The notes below the pieces were generated by a model. That model had not been told where the DNA came from, searched no databases, and was given only the letters and a program-made list of their open reading frames with translations. A stretch of DNA of 64,000 bases from Paenibacillus cookii (GTDB lineage: Bacteria; Bacillota; Bacilli; Paenibacillales; Paenibacillaceae), in the NCBI RefSeq assembly GCF_018333375.1, contig NZ_BORW01000006.1, positions 62,001 to 126,000 on the forward strand, written 5' to 3'. Below are positions 17,045-25,799 of this stretch, piece after piece. Positions within the stretch are counted from its first letter, which is position 1, and each line of letters begins with the position of its first letter. The translations under genes and the position numbers were made by a program.

Positions 17045-18391
17045 ATGGCGCCATATAAAGTCCTAGTTGTTGATGACTCGGCATTTATGCGTAAAATTTT
17101 TTCGGATCTGATCGAAAAGGATCCCGCGTTTCAGGTCGTGGACACGGCCGTAAACGGGCGTGAAGCCGTGGAGAAAGCCGTCGGGCTGAAGCCGGACATC
17201 GTGACGATGGATGTGGAAATGCCCGAAATGAACGGCCTCGAAGCCTTGAAGCTGATCATGGCCAAGCAACCGATGCCCGTCATCATGCTGTCGGGCATCA
17301 ATGAAGAAGGCATGAAGGAAACGATTAAGGCGCTCGAATCCGGAGCGTTTGATTTTATACGCAAACCTTCCCTGACGTATTCCCAGGACATCGGGCAGGT
17401 CGGGGATGCGCTTCTGGTGCAGTTGAAGGCGGCCATGGCCGCCAAGGAAAGAAGGGCTGCCTTTGAAGCCGAGGAGGGGAAGCGGCGCCTGCAGAAGGAA
17501 ACGCTGCGGCCGTACACCCCTCCGGGAGGAGCCGTCGTCGAGTCGAAAAAGGCTGCATCCGAGCCGCTCAAGCGGCCGCTTCCTCCTCCTGCCGTGAAAC
17601 AAGAGACCCCGCTTGAAAAAACCGGGCGGAGGATGAAGGAGCCGAAAAAAGCCAAGCCCGAAGCGCCGCCTCCCGTCATAGTGGCCGAGACCGCGGCAGC
17701 GCGGGAATATAACGCGGCTTCGGCCCCGCTCGAGGAACGCCGCGAAAAGCGTAACGAAAAGCGTCACGAACAGCGCAACGAAAAACGCAGCGGAGTGCGG
17801 CATGCCTTTAACGACATCGTCGCCATCGGATGTTCCACCGGCGGCCCGAGAGCTCTGAAAGAGGTGCTGGAGCATATCCCGGCCGATCTACCCGCTCCGG
17901 TCGTCATCGTCCAGCACATGCCGCCTAATTTTACCCGCTCCCTTGCGCAGCGGTTGAATTCCTTCAGCCCGCTCGAGGTCATGGAGGCGGAGGACGGCAT
18001 GAAGCTGCAAGCGGGTTCGGCCTACATTGCTCCCGGCGGGAAGCATTTGAGAATCGTCAGGGACGCCGACGGCAGCTTGATAACGTCGTTGTCCGACGAC
18101 AAGCCGCTGAACGGCCACAAGCCGTCTGTGGACGTTCTTTTCGAATCGCTGCTGCCACTGGATTCCTTGGAGCGCCATGTGGTGCTGATGACGGGAATGG
18201 GCAGCGACGGGGCGAAAATGATGAAACGGCTCTATGATGCGGGCGTCAAAAGCACGTTTGCCGAAAGCGAAGAAACGTGCGTCGTCTACGGCATGCCGCG
18301 TTCGGCCTTCGAGCTTGATTGCGTGAGCCACGTGTTGCCCCTGCAGGACATTGCGGCCGGCGTGGTCCGTGCCGTAGGCCACGGGAAGTGA
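17045..18391 (+). CDS. cheB: Chemotaxis protein-glutamate methylesterase/deamidase CheB
   Basis: CheB removes methyl groups from chemoreceptors, giving adaptation. The 448-residue protein has a receiver domain (residues 1-125, phosphoacceptor D56) and a C-terminal methylesterase domain (about 255-448). The catalytic Ser264 (GCSTGG), His291 (QHMPP) and Asp388 (GMGSDG) are all present. The linker between them is long and very charged, ending in an Arg/Lys/Glu/Asn repeat around residues 235-255. GGGGTGG lies upstream of the ATG. It starts the chemotaxis part of the operon, followed by cheA. Confidence 0.97.
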   Translation: MAPYKVLVVDDSAFMRKIFSDLIEKDPAFQVVDTAVNGREAVEKAVGLKPDIVTMDVEMPEMNGLEALKLIMAKQPMPVIMLSGINEEGMKETIKALESGAFDFIRKPSLTYSQDIGQVGDALLVQLKAAMAAKERRAAFEAEEGKRRLQKETLRPYTPPGGAVVESKKAASEPLKRPLPPPAVKQETPLEKTGRRMKEPKKAKPEAPPPVIVAETAAAREYNAASAPLEERREKRNEKRHEQRNEKRSGVRHAFNDIVAIGCSTGGPRALKEVLEHIPADLPAPVVIVQHMPPNFTRSLAQRLNSFSPLEVMEAEDGMKLQAGSAYIAPGGKHLRIVRDADGSLITSLSDDKPLNGHKPSVDVLFESLLPLDSLERHVVLMTGMGSDGAKMMKRLYDAGVKSTFAESEETCVVYGMPRSAFELDCVSHVLPLQDIAAGVVRAVGHGK

Positions 18392-18414
18392 ACTTATAAA
18401 GGAGGTGTCTCGCA

Positions 18415-20502
18415 ATGGACATGAACCAATACTTATCCATGTTTATTGATGAGTCCAATGATCATCTGCAATCACTGAACGAAAATATGCTGCTTCTCGA
18501 AAGCAGCCCAAGCGATCTCTCGATCGTGCAAGTGATTTTCCGTTCGGCGCACACCTTGAAAGGGATGGCCGCGACGATGGGATTCGAGGATCTCGCCGCG
18601 CTGACCCACCAGATGGAAAACGTGCTCGATCTGGTCCGCAACGAAAAGCTGGCCATGCAGGATTTTATTTTCGATACGCTGTTCAAAGGCTTGGACGCTT
18701 TGGAATCGATGGTGCAGGACATTACCGAAGGCGGGGACGGAAAAGCCGACGTATCCGCGATCGTGTCCGCGCTGCAGGCGATCGTCAGAGGGGAAGATCC
18801 GTCCGCCAAGCCGCAAGGGGCAAACGCGCAGGGCGAAGCCCGCGCCTCCGACGTCAATACGGCCCTTAAGCTGGACGAATTCCAGTATGCCGTGCTGAAC
18901 CAATCCATCGAAGCGGGGCACCGCGTGCTTTACATCGACGTCCATATCCGCGAGAACTGCCAGCTGAAAGCGGTCAGGGCTTACATGGTGTTCGAATTGC
19001 TGGAGAGATCGGGCGAGGTCGTCAAGTCCTTTCCGTCCACCCAGGACATCGAGCAGGAAAAGTTTGATTTCAGCTTCTCCCTTTATTACATAACGACCAA
19101 AGATCCCGCCGAGCTTCAGCGGCAAATTATCGGCATTTCGGAGATCGAAAAAGCCGACGTGACGGAGCTTGACGCGGAAACGTTGCAGCAAATGAGCGAG
19201 ATCGGCGCCGCTTCGCAGGAAGTTGCAGCCGCCGTCGCTGCGCCCCCGGCCGCCGAGAAGGGGCAGGAAGCTCCCCCGGCCAAACCGGAGCAGGCTCCCG
19301 AGAAGGCGGCCCCGGCAGCCAAAACCCCGGCCAAAACGGGAGGCGCCGTGCCGACCCGTACCATCCGCGTCGACATCGAGCGGCTGGATGTGCTTATGAA
19401 TTTATTCAGCGAATTATTGATAGACCGCGTTCGCCTGGAACAGCTTTCCAGCGAGATCCAGAACCATGCGCTGACGGAAACGGTAGAGCATATGACCCGC
19501 GTCAGCTCCGATCTGCAGGATATCGTCATGAAGCTGCGCATGGTCCCGGTCGACACGGTCTTCAACCGCTTCCCGCGCATGGTTCGCGATTTGGCCAAAT
19601 CGCTCGACAAAAAGGTCGATTTGATCATCACAGGCGCCGACACGGAGCTTGACCGGACGGTCATCGACGAGATCGGCGATCCGCTGGTGCATCTGCTGCG
19701 CAATGCCGTCGACCACGGAATTGAGCCGGTGGCCGACCGGATCAGCGCGGGCAAGCCGGAAACGGGCACCGTGCACCTGCGGGCTTTTCACAGCGGCAAC
19801 CATGTTTTTATCGAAATCGAAGAAGACGGACGCGGCATTTATCGCGACAAGGTGCTGAAGACGGCCCTCAAGAAAGGCGTCGTGACGGAGGAGCAGGCGG
19901 CGGGCATGTCCGATGAGGAAGTGCATCAGCTTTTGTTCGCTCCGGGCTTCAGCACGGCCGAAAAAATTTCGGACGTTTCCGGACGCGGGGTCGGGCTTGA
20001 CGTCGTCAAGGCCAAAATAACGTCGCTCGGCGGACAGGTCACGATCTATTCCACGCCGGGCAAAGGCACCAATTTCTCGGTACAGCTCCCGCTGACCTTG
20101 TCGATCATCGCGGCGATGCTGGTGAAAATGGGTTCGGAGAAATACGCGATCCCGCTGTCGTCGATCGTCGAAACCGGCATCGTCAAAAAAGGGCAGATCC
20201 GCGCCGTGCACGGCAATAAAATGGTAGAGTTCCGCGGATCGCTCATTCCGTTAATATCGCTAAGCCGCATTTTCAATATCAAAGATTTTGACGAAACCGA
20301 AGAGGAAGAAACGGAAATCATCGTGATCCATAAAGGGGAGCGCTTGGCCGCGCTGGCCATCGACCAATTTATCGGGCAAAACGAAATCGTCCTGAAAAGC
20401 CTCGGCAAATATTTGCCGCCGATCAAAGGCATTTCGGGCGCCACGATCCTGGGCGACGGGCAGGTCGCGCTCATTCTCGATCCGAACGTGTTCATCAAGT
20501 AA
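18415..20502 (+). CDS. cheA: Chemotaxis histidine kinase CheA
   Basis: CheA autophosphorylates in response to receptors and passes phosphate to CheY and CheB. The 695-residue product has the full P1-P5 layout. P1 (Hpt) carries phospho-His46 in SAHTLKG. P2 is the middle docking region. P3 is the dimerisation region near DIERLDVLMNLFSELL. P4 is the kinase domain with HLLRNAVDHGIE and a GRGVGLDVV loop. P5 is the C-terminal CheW-like domain. A strong AAAGGAGGTG site precedes the ATG. An Ala/Pro-rich linker lies at about residues 265-310. Confidence 0.98.
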   Translation: MDMNQYLSMFIDESNDHLQSLNENMLLLESSPSDLSIVQVIFRSAHTLKGMAATMGFEDLAALTHQMENVLDLVRNEKLAMQDFIFDTLFKGLDALESMVQDITEGGDGKADVSAIVSALQAIVRGEDPSAKPQGANAQGEARASDVNTALKLDEFQYAVLNQSIEAGHRVLYIDVHIRENCQLKAVRAYMVFELLERSGEVVKSFPSTQDIEQEKFDFSFSLYYITTKDPAELQRQIIGISEIEKADVTELDAETLQQMSEIGAASQEVAAAVAAPPAAEKGQEAPPAKPEQAPEKAAPAAKTPAKTGGAVPTRTIRVDIERLDVLMNLFSELLIDRVRLEQLSSEIQNHALTETVEHMTRVSSDLQDIVMKLRMVPVDTVFNRFPRMVRDLAKSLDKKVDLIITGADTELDRTVIDEIGDPLVHLLRNAVDHGIEPVADRISAGKPETGTVHLRAFHSGNHVFIEIEEDGRGIYRDKVLKTALKKGVVTEEQAAGMSDEEVHQLLFAPGFSTAEKISDVSGRGVGLDVVKAKITSLGGQVTIYSTPGKGTNFSVQLPLTLSIIAAMLVKMGSEKYAIPLSSIVETGIVKKGQIRAVHGNKMVEFRGSLIPLISLSRIFNIKDFDETEEEETEIIVIHKGERLAALAIDQFIGQNEIVLKSLGKYLPPIKGISGATILGDGQVALILDPNVFIK

Positions 20503-20534
20503 TTCCCGGCAACGTATAAAAGGAGGTTTTTTTC

Positions 20535-20996
20535 ATGGGAGAAGAAATCAAGGTCATCGTCTTTAAACTCGGCAGCGAAGAATACGGCATCGAAGTGGAC
20601 AAGGTCCAAACGATCGAGCGCATGCTTCCGATCACCCGGGTTCCCAAAACGTACGCGTTTGTCAGAGGCGTCATCAATCTTCGCGGCGTGGTCATCCCGG
20701 TCATCGATCTTCGCGGGCGTTTCGGCCTGGAAGAAACCGAATATACCGACCAGACCCGGATCATCATCGTGGCCGTAAACGAGATGGAGGTCGGCTTTAT
20801 CGTCGATTCCGCCAACGACGTCATCGATCTGCACAAGGACAAGATCGAAACCCCGCCTGAGGTCGTCGGCGGCATCAAAGCGAAATATTTGGACGGCGTG
20901 GCCAAAATCGGCGACGACCGCCTGCTCATCATGCTGAATCTGTCCGAAGTGCTGAACAAAAACGAAATCATCCAATTGGAAAGTTTAGAGGAATAG
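20535..20996 (+). CDS. cheW: Chemotaxis coupling protein CheW
   Basis: CheW bridges chemoreceptors and CheA in the signalling array. The 153-residue product is a single SH3-like CheW domain with the family blocks VFKLGSEEYGIEVDKVQTI, VRGVINLRGVVIPVIDLR, and a C-terminal LLIMLNLSEVL. An AAAAGGAGG site lies upstream. It sits between cheA and cheC, the normal Bacillus order. Nothing in the sequence departs from the family. Confidence 0.97.
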   Translation: MGEEIKVIVFKLGSEEYGIEVDKVQTIERMLPITRVPKTYAFVRGVINLRGVVIPVIDLRGRFGLEETEYTDQTRIIIVAVNEMEVGFIVDSANDVIDLHKDKIETPPEVVGGIKAKYLDGVAKIGDDRLLIMLNLSEVLNKNEIIQLESLEE

Positions 20997-21000
20997 TCCC

Positions 21001-21627
21001 GTGGAGGTCTTTAAGCATTTCAAGGAGTTTAAAATGGATGTCCTGCGGGAGGTCGGGAACATCGGCGCGGGGAACGCCGCCACCGCTTTGTCCCGCCTCC
21101 TGAACAAACCCGTCGATATGGCCGTGCCCAAGGTGCAGCTGCTTCCTTTCGAAGAAATTTCGGAGAAGGTCGGAGGGGCCGAGCAGGTCGTCGTCGCCAT
21201 TTTCCTCCGCGTCGAAGGGGAGGCACCGGGGAATCTGTTTTTCATATTAAGCCCCGAGGCCGCCAAAAGCCTGCTGAATCGGCTGGTCGGCTTACCTCCC
21301 GAAACGGACGGCATGTTTAACGAGATGGAGCAGTCCGCTCTCTGCGAAATCGGCAACATTTTGGCAGGCTCTTATTTGTCGTCGCTGGCGGATTTCACGA
21401 AACTCAGCATGTACCCTACCGTTCCGGCGCTGGCGATGGATATGGCGGGCGCCATCCTCAGCTTCGGCCTGCTGCAGTTCGGGCATATGGGGGACGATGC
21501 CCTGTTGATCGATACGACGTTCCTGGAAGGCGACCACGAGGTGGAGGGCCAGTTTTTCCTGATTCCCGATCCGGATTCATTCGCCAAGATCTTTAAATCC
21601 CTGGGAGTACCAATGGATCATGATTGA
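21001..21627 (+). CDS. cheC: CheY-P phosphatase CheC
   Basis: CheC dephosphorylates CheY-P and, through binding CheD, links CheY-P level to receptor modification. The 208-residue product contains two intact phosphatase motifs of pattern D/S-x3-E-x2-N: DVLREVGN near residue 12 and SALCEIGN near residue 111. The start GTG at 21001 is favoured because family members carry about a dozen residues before the first motif and GAGG lies nine bases upstream. An ATG at 21034 with a good AAGGAG is the alternative. The stop overlaps cheD by eight bases. Confidence 0.95.
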   Translation: MEVFKHFKEFKMDVLREVGNIGAGNAATALSRLLNKPVDMAVPKVQLLPFEEISEKVGGAEQVVVAIFLRVEGEAPGNLFFILSPEAAKSLLNRLVGLPPETDGMFNEMEQSALCEIGNILAGSYLSSLADFTKLSMYPTVPALAMDMAGAILSFGLLQFGHMGDDALLIDTTFLEGDHEVEGQFFLIPDPDSFAKIFKSLGVPMDHD

Positions 21628-22117
21628 AGAGCAAAGCATTGTGAAAGTAGGCATGGCCGACCTGAACGTGGTGCAGCAATCGGGAATCATCCGGACGGTC
21701 GGCCTGGGCTCATGCGTCGGCCTTACGATGTATGATCCCGAGCTCAAATTGGCGGGCATGGCGCACGTGATGCTGCCCTCTTCGGACATCGCCCGAGAGG
21801 GGCAGCTGAACGTCGCGAAATACGCGGACACGGCGCTGCCCGCGCTGTTGGCCAAGCTCCGGGAGCTTGGCGCTTCTCCTTCGCGGATCGTCGCCAAAAT
21901 GGCCGGGGGGTCGCAGATGTTCGCATTTGCGGGCGCCGGGGACACCATGAGGATCGGACCGAGGAACGTGGAGTCCTGCAAAGCCAAATTGGCGGAGCTT
22001 CGCATTCCGCTTATAGCAGAAGACACTGGCGGCAATTACGGGCGCACCATCGAAATGGACGCCGGCACGGGCATATTGCTTATCCGCAGTGTACAAACAG
22101 GTGTAAAGGAAATGTAG
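21620..22117 (+). CDS. cheD: Chemoreceptor glutamine deamidase CheD
   Basis: CheD deamidates glutamines on chemoreceptors and is held in check by CheC-CheY-P. The 165-residue product has the catalytic residues Thr26, Cys32 (in LGSCVGL) and His49 (in GMAHVMLP). Their spacing of 6 and 17 matches the known CheD catalytic triad. It overlaps cheC by eight bases, which fits the obligate CheC-CheD partnership. The gene is followed two bases later by a small membrane protein. Confidence 0.96.
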   Translation: MIEEQSIVKVGMADLNVVQQSGIIRTVGLGSCVGLTMYDPELKLAGMAHVMLPSSDIAREGQLNVAKYADTALPALLAKLRELGASPSRIVAKMAGGSQMFAFAGAGDTMRIGPRNVESCKAKLAELRIPLIAEDTGGNYGRTIEMDAGTGILLIRSVQTGVKEM

Positions 22118-22119
22118 CC

Positions 22120-22533
22120 ATGAAAGGAAATCTGCGATTTAATCTGGTATTCGGCGTTATAGGATTGGTTTTGACCCTGTTGTTTTCCCTGATGAACAAT
22201 AATTTGTTCATGACAAGCTTGATTCGCGCGGTGGTGTCGTTTGCCGCATGGTTTGCGCTTGCGTTCGTGCTCCGGTGGGCATGGACGATCGCCAGCGCCC
22301 CGCAGGCTGAATCGGAGTTCAATGACTGGAAGGCTGAAGACGCGCAGACCGGTACGCGTTTGGACTTGACGACTCCCGACGAGAGTGACGAGCTGAATGA
22401 GCTGTTGAAGCCAAAAACCGACCCGCCCCAAGGAGGGGATGCCGGTTTTACTCCACTCAATCCGCCAAAATTGGTCTCGAAAAAGGATCCTGAAGAATTG
22501 GCCAAGGCAGTTCGTCACCTGACAGAAAATTAA
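22120..22533 (+). CDS. Small membrane protein between cheD and sigD, function unknown
   Basis: I do not recognise a named family. The 137-residue product has two membrane helices (about residues 8-26 and 33-57) separated by a short loop with MNNNLFMTSL, and then an acidic, Pro-rich cytoplasmic tail ending in the amphipathic DPEELAKAVRHLTEN. The tail suggests a protein-interaction segment. It starts two bases after the cheD stop and ends 15 bases before sigD, so it is certainly co-transcribed. B. subtilis has no gene here. A role in motility regulation is inferred only from position. Confidence 0.8.
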   Translation: MKGNLRFNLVFGVIGLVLTLLFSLMNNNLFMTSLIRAVVSFAAWFALAFVLRWAWTIASAPQAESEFNDWKAEDAQTGTRLDLTTPDESDELNELLKPKTDPPQGGDAGFTPLNPPKLVSKKDPEELAKAVRHLTEN

Positions 22534-22548
22534 GGAGGGTGAGGGTAG

Positions 22549-23337
22549 TTGAGCGAGCGAAAAACTTCACATCTGAACCATGCCGGACTTTGGGAAGAGT
22601 GGAAAGAAAGAGGGAACCTGGAAGCTAAAAAAAGGTTGATCGAAAACTATCTGCATATCGTGGATTACGTGTCCAGCAGGCTGGCGATCGGGCTCCCGAA
22701 AAACGTTTCCAAGGATGATCTGGCCAGCAACGGCGTGATGGGCCTCATCGACGCGGTCGACAAGTTCGATTACAAGCGCGGGCTTCAGTTCGAAACGTAC
22801 GCATCCTTCCGCGTCAGGGGGGCGATTCTCGATTCGCTCCGCCAGGGCGACTGGGTTCCCCGTTCCGTCCGCGAAAAGGCGAAAAAAATCGAAGATGCGT
22901 ACCAGCAGCTGGAACAGAAGCATCTCCGGTCCGTAACGGATGCTGAAATGAGCGATTACCTGAACGTCTCGGAAAAAGAGTTCCAACATATGCTTCAGGA
23001 AGTGGCGGTGATGTCACTTTGCTCACTTGAGGATCCGATCAGGGAGGAAGAATCCGAAACGAGATTATCCGTCATGGTGGACGACAAAGCCAAAAACCCT
23101 GATTACAAGGTCAACGAATTTTTTTTGAAGGAATCGCTCATCAAAGGGTTGGAAAAGCTTACCGAAAAAGAGCGAACCGTTGTATCATTGTTGTATTACG
23201 AAGATTTGTCCCTCAGCGAGATTGCCGAGGTGATGTCGCTTTCGCCTTCGAGAATTTCTCAACTGCATTCCAAAGCCATTTTAAGGCTGCGCGGAACGCT
23301 GGAAAAACATCGGGAATTGCTGATGCAAAACGATTAA
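22549..23337 (+). CDS. sigD: RNA polymerase sigma factor SigD (sigma-28, FliA/WhiG type)
   Basis: SigD directs transcription of late motility genes such as flagellin, stators, chemoreceptors and autolysins. The 262-residue product shows region 2 (NGVMGLIDAVDKFDYKRG, then QFETYASFRVRGAILDSLR), region 3 (RSVREKAKKIEDAY) and region 4 with the helix-turn-helix LSLSEIAEVMSLSPSRISQL. It lacks region 1.1, as usual for this class. The TTG start at 22549 follows AAGGAGGGTGAGGG. Being near the end of a long operon makes its level depend on full transcription. Confidence 0.97.
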   Translation: MSERKTSHLNHAGLWEEWKERGNLEAKKRLIENYLHIVDYVSSRLAIGLPKNVSKDDLASNGVMGLIDAVDKFDYKRGLQFETYASFRVRGAILDSLRQGDWVPRSVREKAKKIEDAYQQLEQKHLRSVTDAEMSDYLNVSEKEFQHMLQEVAVMSLCSLEDPIREEESETRLSVMVDDKAKNPDYKVNEFFLKESLIKGLEKLTEKERTVVSLLYYEDLSLSEIAEVMSLSPSRISQLHSKAILRLRGTLEKHRELLMQND

Positions 23338-23367
23338 CCGCTGTAGAAATGGAAGGGAGGAAAAGGA

Positions 23368-24777
23368 TTGACAGCTCAATTAGGGTTGGACAGCTATCTA
23401 AACGTCACGTTTTCCGATGACAAAAGCGTCGCCTACATCCAATTCTCGAAACGTGATGAAAACTTCAAATGCACCGAAGACGATTTGATGCTGTTTTTGC
23501 GCAGCCACCAGGTTCAGTTCGGGATTGAAAAAGGGGTCATCAGCCGGATCGCGAGCCATCCCGAAGAGTATATGTTCAACCGCACGCCCGTGGCGATGGG
23601 GGAGCAGCCGGTCAGCGGCAAGGACGGATATATCGATTATGCGTTCAAGCTTAAGGACGAGCATCAGCTTCGGCCGCTGGAAACCGAGGACGGCAAGGTG
23701 GATTTCAAAGAGCTGCTGAGCCTGAACAACGTCATCAAAGGACAGCTCATTGCCAGGAGGATCCCGCCGGAGCCGGGAAAACCCGGCACTGCGGTCACCG
23801 GGGAACCGATCCCGTTCAAGCCCGGGAAGGAAGCCTATTTTAAAGTAGGCAAAAACGTGGTTCTCGATCCTGAAGGAACTTCGATGTATGCAGCCATCGA
23901 CGGACTCGTCACGACGACGGACAAAGGCAAGATCAACGTGTTCCCGGTGTATGAGGTCAACGGCGACGTGGACTACAGCGTAGGCAACATCGATTTTGTC
24001 GGCACCGTCGTCGTTCGGGGCAACGTGCTGACGGGGTTTCGGGTAAAAGCCGCCGGCGATATCCGCGTCGTGGGCGGGGTCGAAGGCGCCGAGCTGGAGG
24101 CGGAAGGATCGATCGAAATTACGAGCGGAATTATCGGATACAACAAAGGCTGCGTCCGGGCGGGCAAAAACGTCAAAAGCTCGTTCATCCAGGACGGCAA
24201 CGTCATTGCGGGCGAAGACGTCATCGTCTCCCAAAGCATCATGCATTCGAATATCCGGGCCGGCAAAAACATCATCTGCAACGGAACGAAAGGCCTGATC
24301 GTCGGCGGAAGCATCCAGGCGGGGGAACGGGTAACCGCCCGGACCATCGGCAACAGCATGTCGACGACAACCTCGATCGAAGTCGGGGTGCAGCCCGAGC
24401 TCCGAAACGAACTTGCGGAACTTCGCCAGCGTTCGAGGCAGCTCATGGAAGCGCTCGACAAGGCGGACAAGGCGCTCCACCTTCTTAACCAGCTGGCATC
24501 GACGGGACAGTTGTCTTCGGACAAAATGGCGCTCCGGGTGAAGCTAAGCGCGACCAAAAAGTCGACGCAGCGGGAGCAGGAGGAAGTCAAGGGGCGGATT
24601 TTGGAGATCGAAAAAACGCTGGAAGAAACCGTCAGAGCCCGGGTGGATATCGTCAAAAGAATTTACGGCGGTTCCAAAATCGTGATCGGAAGGTATACGA
24701 GATTTATCAAGGACCCAGTCGAAAGGGTATCCTTTTATTTCCACGAGGGCGACATCACGATGGTCCCTTACCTATGA
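23368..24777 (+). CDS. FapA-family (DUF342) protein
   Basis: The 469-residue product belongs to the FapA/DUF342 family, which has a beta-helical core of right-handed repeats and a C-terminal coiled coil. Alternating Gly/Ala-rich repeats (GNVLTGFRVKAAGDIRVVGG and similar, about residues 200-330) and a long helix (about 340-430) are evident. Family members occur near motility or polysaccharide genes and are proposed polymerisation or localisation scaffolds; the function here is unknown. The start TTG is behind GGGAGGAAAAGG. It occupies the region between sigD and the swrB-like gene where B. subtilis has no such gene. Confidence 0.88.
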   Translation: MTAQLGLDSYLNVTFSDDKSVAYIQFSKRDENFKCTEDDLMLFLRSHQVQFGIEKGVISRIASHPEEYMFNRTPVAMGEQPVSGKDGYIDYAFKLKDEHQLRPLETEDGKVDFKELLSLNNVIKGQLIARRIPPEPGKPGTAVTGEPIPFKPGKEAYFKVGKNVVLDPEGTSMYAAIDGLVTTTDKGKINVFPVYEVNGDVDYSVGNIDFVGTVVVRGNVLTGFRVKAAGDIRVVGGVEGAELEAEGSIEITSGIIGYNKGCVRAGKNVKSSFIQDGNVIAGEDVIVSQSIMHSNIRAGKNIICNGTKGLIVGGSIQAGERVTARTIGNSMSTTTSIEVGVQPELRNELAELRQRSRQLMEALDKADKALHLLNQLASTGQLSSDKMALRVKLSATKKSTQREQEEVKGRILEIEKTLEETVRARVDIVKRIYGGSKIVIGRYTRFIKDPVERVSFYFHEGDITMVPYL

Positions 24778-24838
24778 CGGAGATGACGGCTTGCGGGATG
24801 CATAACAAATAGCGATTGTTGCAGGCAGGTGAATGTTC

Positions 24839-25156
24839 GTGAGTATGAAATCGGTAGAGATGCAAATTGCCATCCCCCGAACGACGGAAGCGGGCAGAAT
24901 ACAAAACGATATTCATCATCGGACCTCGCAGGAGCAAGAATTTTTGGCGGGGCAGCAGCAAAAGGAAGCCCAGGAGCTCCGGCAGAAAAGCGCGGGAGTG
25001 GACGAAACGGCGAATGCCGCGGTGCGGGACGAAGGCAAGCGCCACCCTTCGCGCCAGAAAGATCCTTCACGCCGGGCGTCCAAGCCGGAGGAGACGGGTG
25101 GGCACAAGGATGCGGAACATCCTTATAAAGGGCACCGCCTGGATGTGTCCCTTTGA
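24839..25156 (+). CDS. Small hydrophilic conserved protein, function unknown
   Basis: A product of about 105 residues, beginning VSMKSVEMQIAIPRTTEAG and ending HPYKGHRLDVSL, reads through most of the gap between the fapA-like and swrB-like genes. It is charged, lacks membrane helices and is probably partly disordered in the middle (Gln/Lys/Glu/Arg-rich). Two other frames are also open here. I prefer this one because of its non-random ends and because AGGTGA lies six bases before GTG 24839. The ATG at 24833 is too close to that site. Function is not known. Confidence 0.7.
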   Translation: MSMKSVEMQIAIPRTTEAGRIQNDIHHRTSQEQEFLAGQQQKEAQELRQKSAGVDETANAAVRDEGKRHPSRQKDPSRRASKPEETGGHKDAEHPYKGHRLDVSL

Positions 25157-25220
25157 ACGAAGAAATCGGACCCGGCGGCGGGGCCGTGGCGAAAAACGTA
25201 TTTAAAGGAGAAAAAAAGCT

Positions 25221-25799
25221 TTGGAACCGTGGATGATTGTCGTTATTTTAGGCGCTGCCGCCATTGTCTATGCTCTCATGCTGCCTAAACGGCAAGTCGG
25301 GAAATCGGCGGACAAGGAGCAAATGGTCCGGGAAGTGGAAGCAACCCTGGAGCAGTACATGGCGGATATCGAAAGAGAAAACGAAGAGCTGGTGGAATTG
25401 ATCGGCCAAATGAAGCAGGACATCGCCTCCAAGCAGCTTGCGCACCAGGAACAGCTGAACGAGATGAGGCAGCGGTTGCTGCAGCTCGAGCAGCAAAACG
25501 CGTCGCATGAAGCGCGCCTCTCCGACATCGAGCAAAGTGACCGCCAAGCGGCGTCGGCGCTGCTTGCTGAACGGGAGGGGGCGGCCGCCGCGGAGACGCG
25601 GATCCCCGGGGACCAATCCGTGCAGGAGACGGCTACCGAAGAAGAGACGAAGGAGCCGTCCATCCGGGAACGTTACCCCGAGCTGTTCGAGCTTCACGCC
25701 CAAGGCAAATCGATCGAAGCCATCGCGAAGTTCACGGGCATGCAAAAAGGCGAAGTGACGCTGATACTGCAGCTGGCGAAACGGGAGGGATCGCTGTGA
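25221..25799 (+). CDS. SwrB/YlxL-like membrane-anchored coiled-coil protein
   Basis: This lies in the position of B. subtilis swrB, a membrane protein that promotes FliM/FliY assembly and flagellar export activation. The 192-residue product has an N-terminal membrane anchor (about residues 3-20), a coiled coil (about 30-115), and an acidic linker. It ends in a helix-turn-helix-like segment (RYPELFELHAQGKSIEAIAK, then FTGMQKGEVTLILQLAKRE). Sequence identity to SwrB is low and the assignment rests on architecture plus synteny. The start is TTG at 25221, eleven bases after AAAGGAG. The stop overlaps the next gene as GTGA. Confidence 0.72.
   Translation: MEPWMIVVILGAAAIVYALMLPKRQVGKSADKEQMVREVEATLEQYMADIERENEELVELIGQMKQDIASKQLAHQEQLNEMRQRLLQLEQQNASHEARLSDIEQSDRQAASALLAEREGAAAAETRIPGDQSVQETATEEETKEPSIRERYPELFELHAQGKSIEAIAKFTGMQKGEVTLILQLAKREGSL

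Noticed and set aside
24829..25205. Two alternative open frames between the fapA-like and swrB-like genes
   Set aside because: Both are Arg/Gly-rich shadow frames without a properly spaced ribosome site; the frame beginning at 24839 has conserved-looking ends and a better site.
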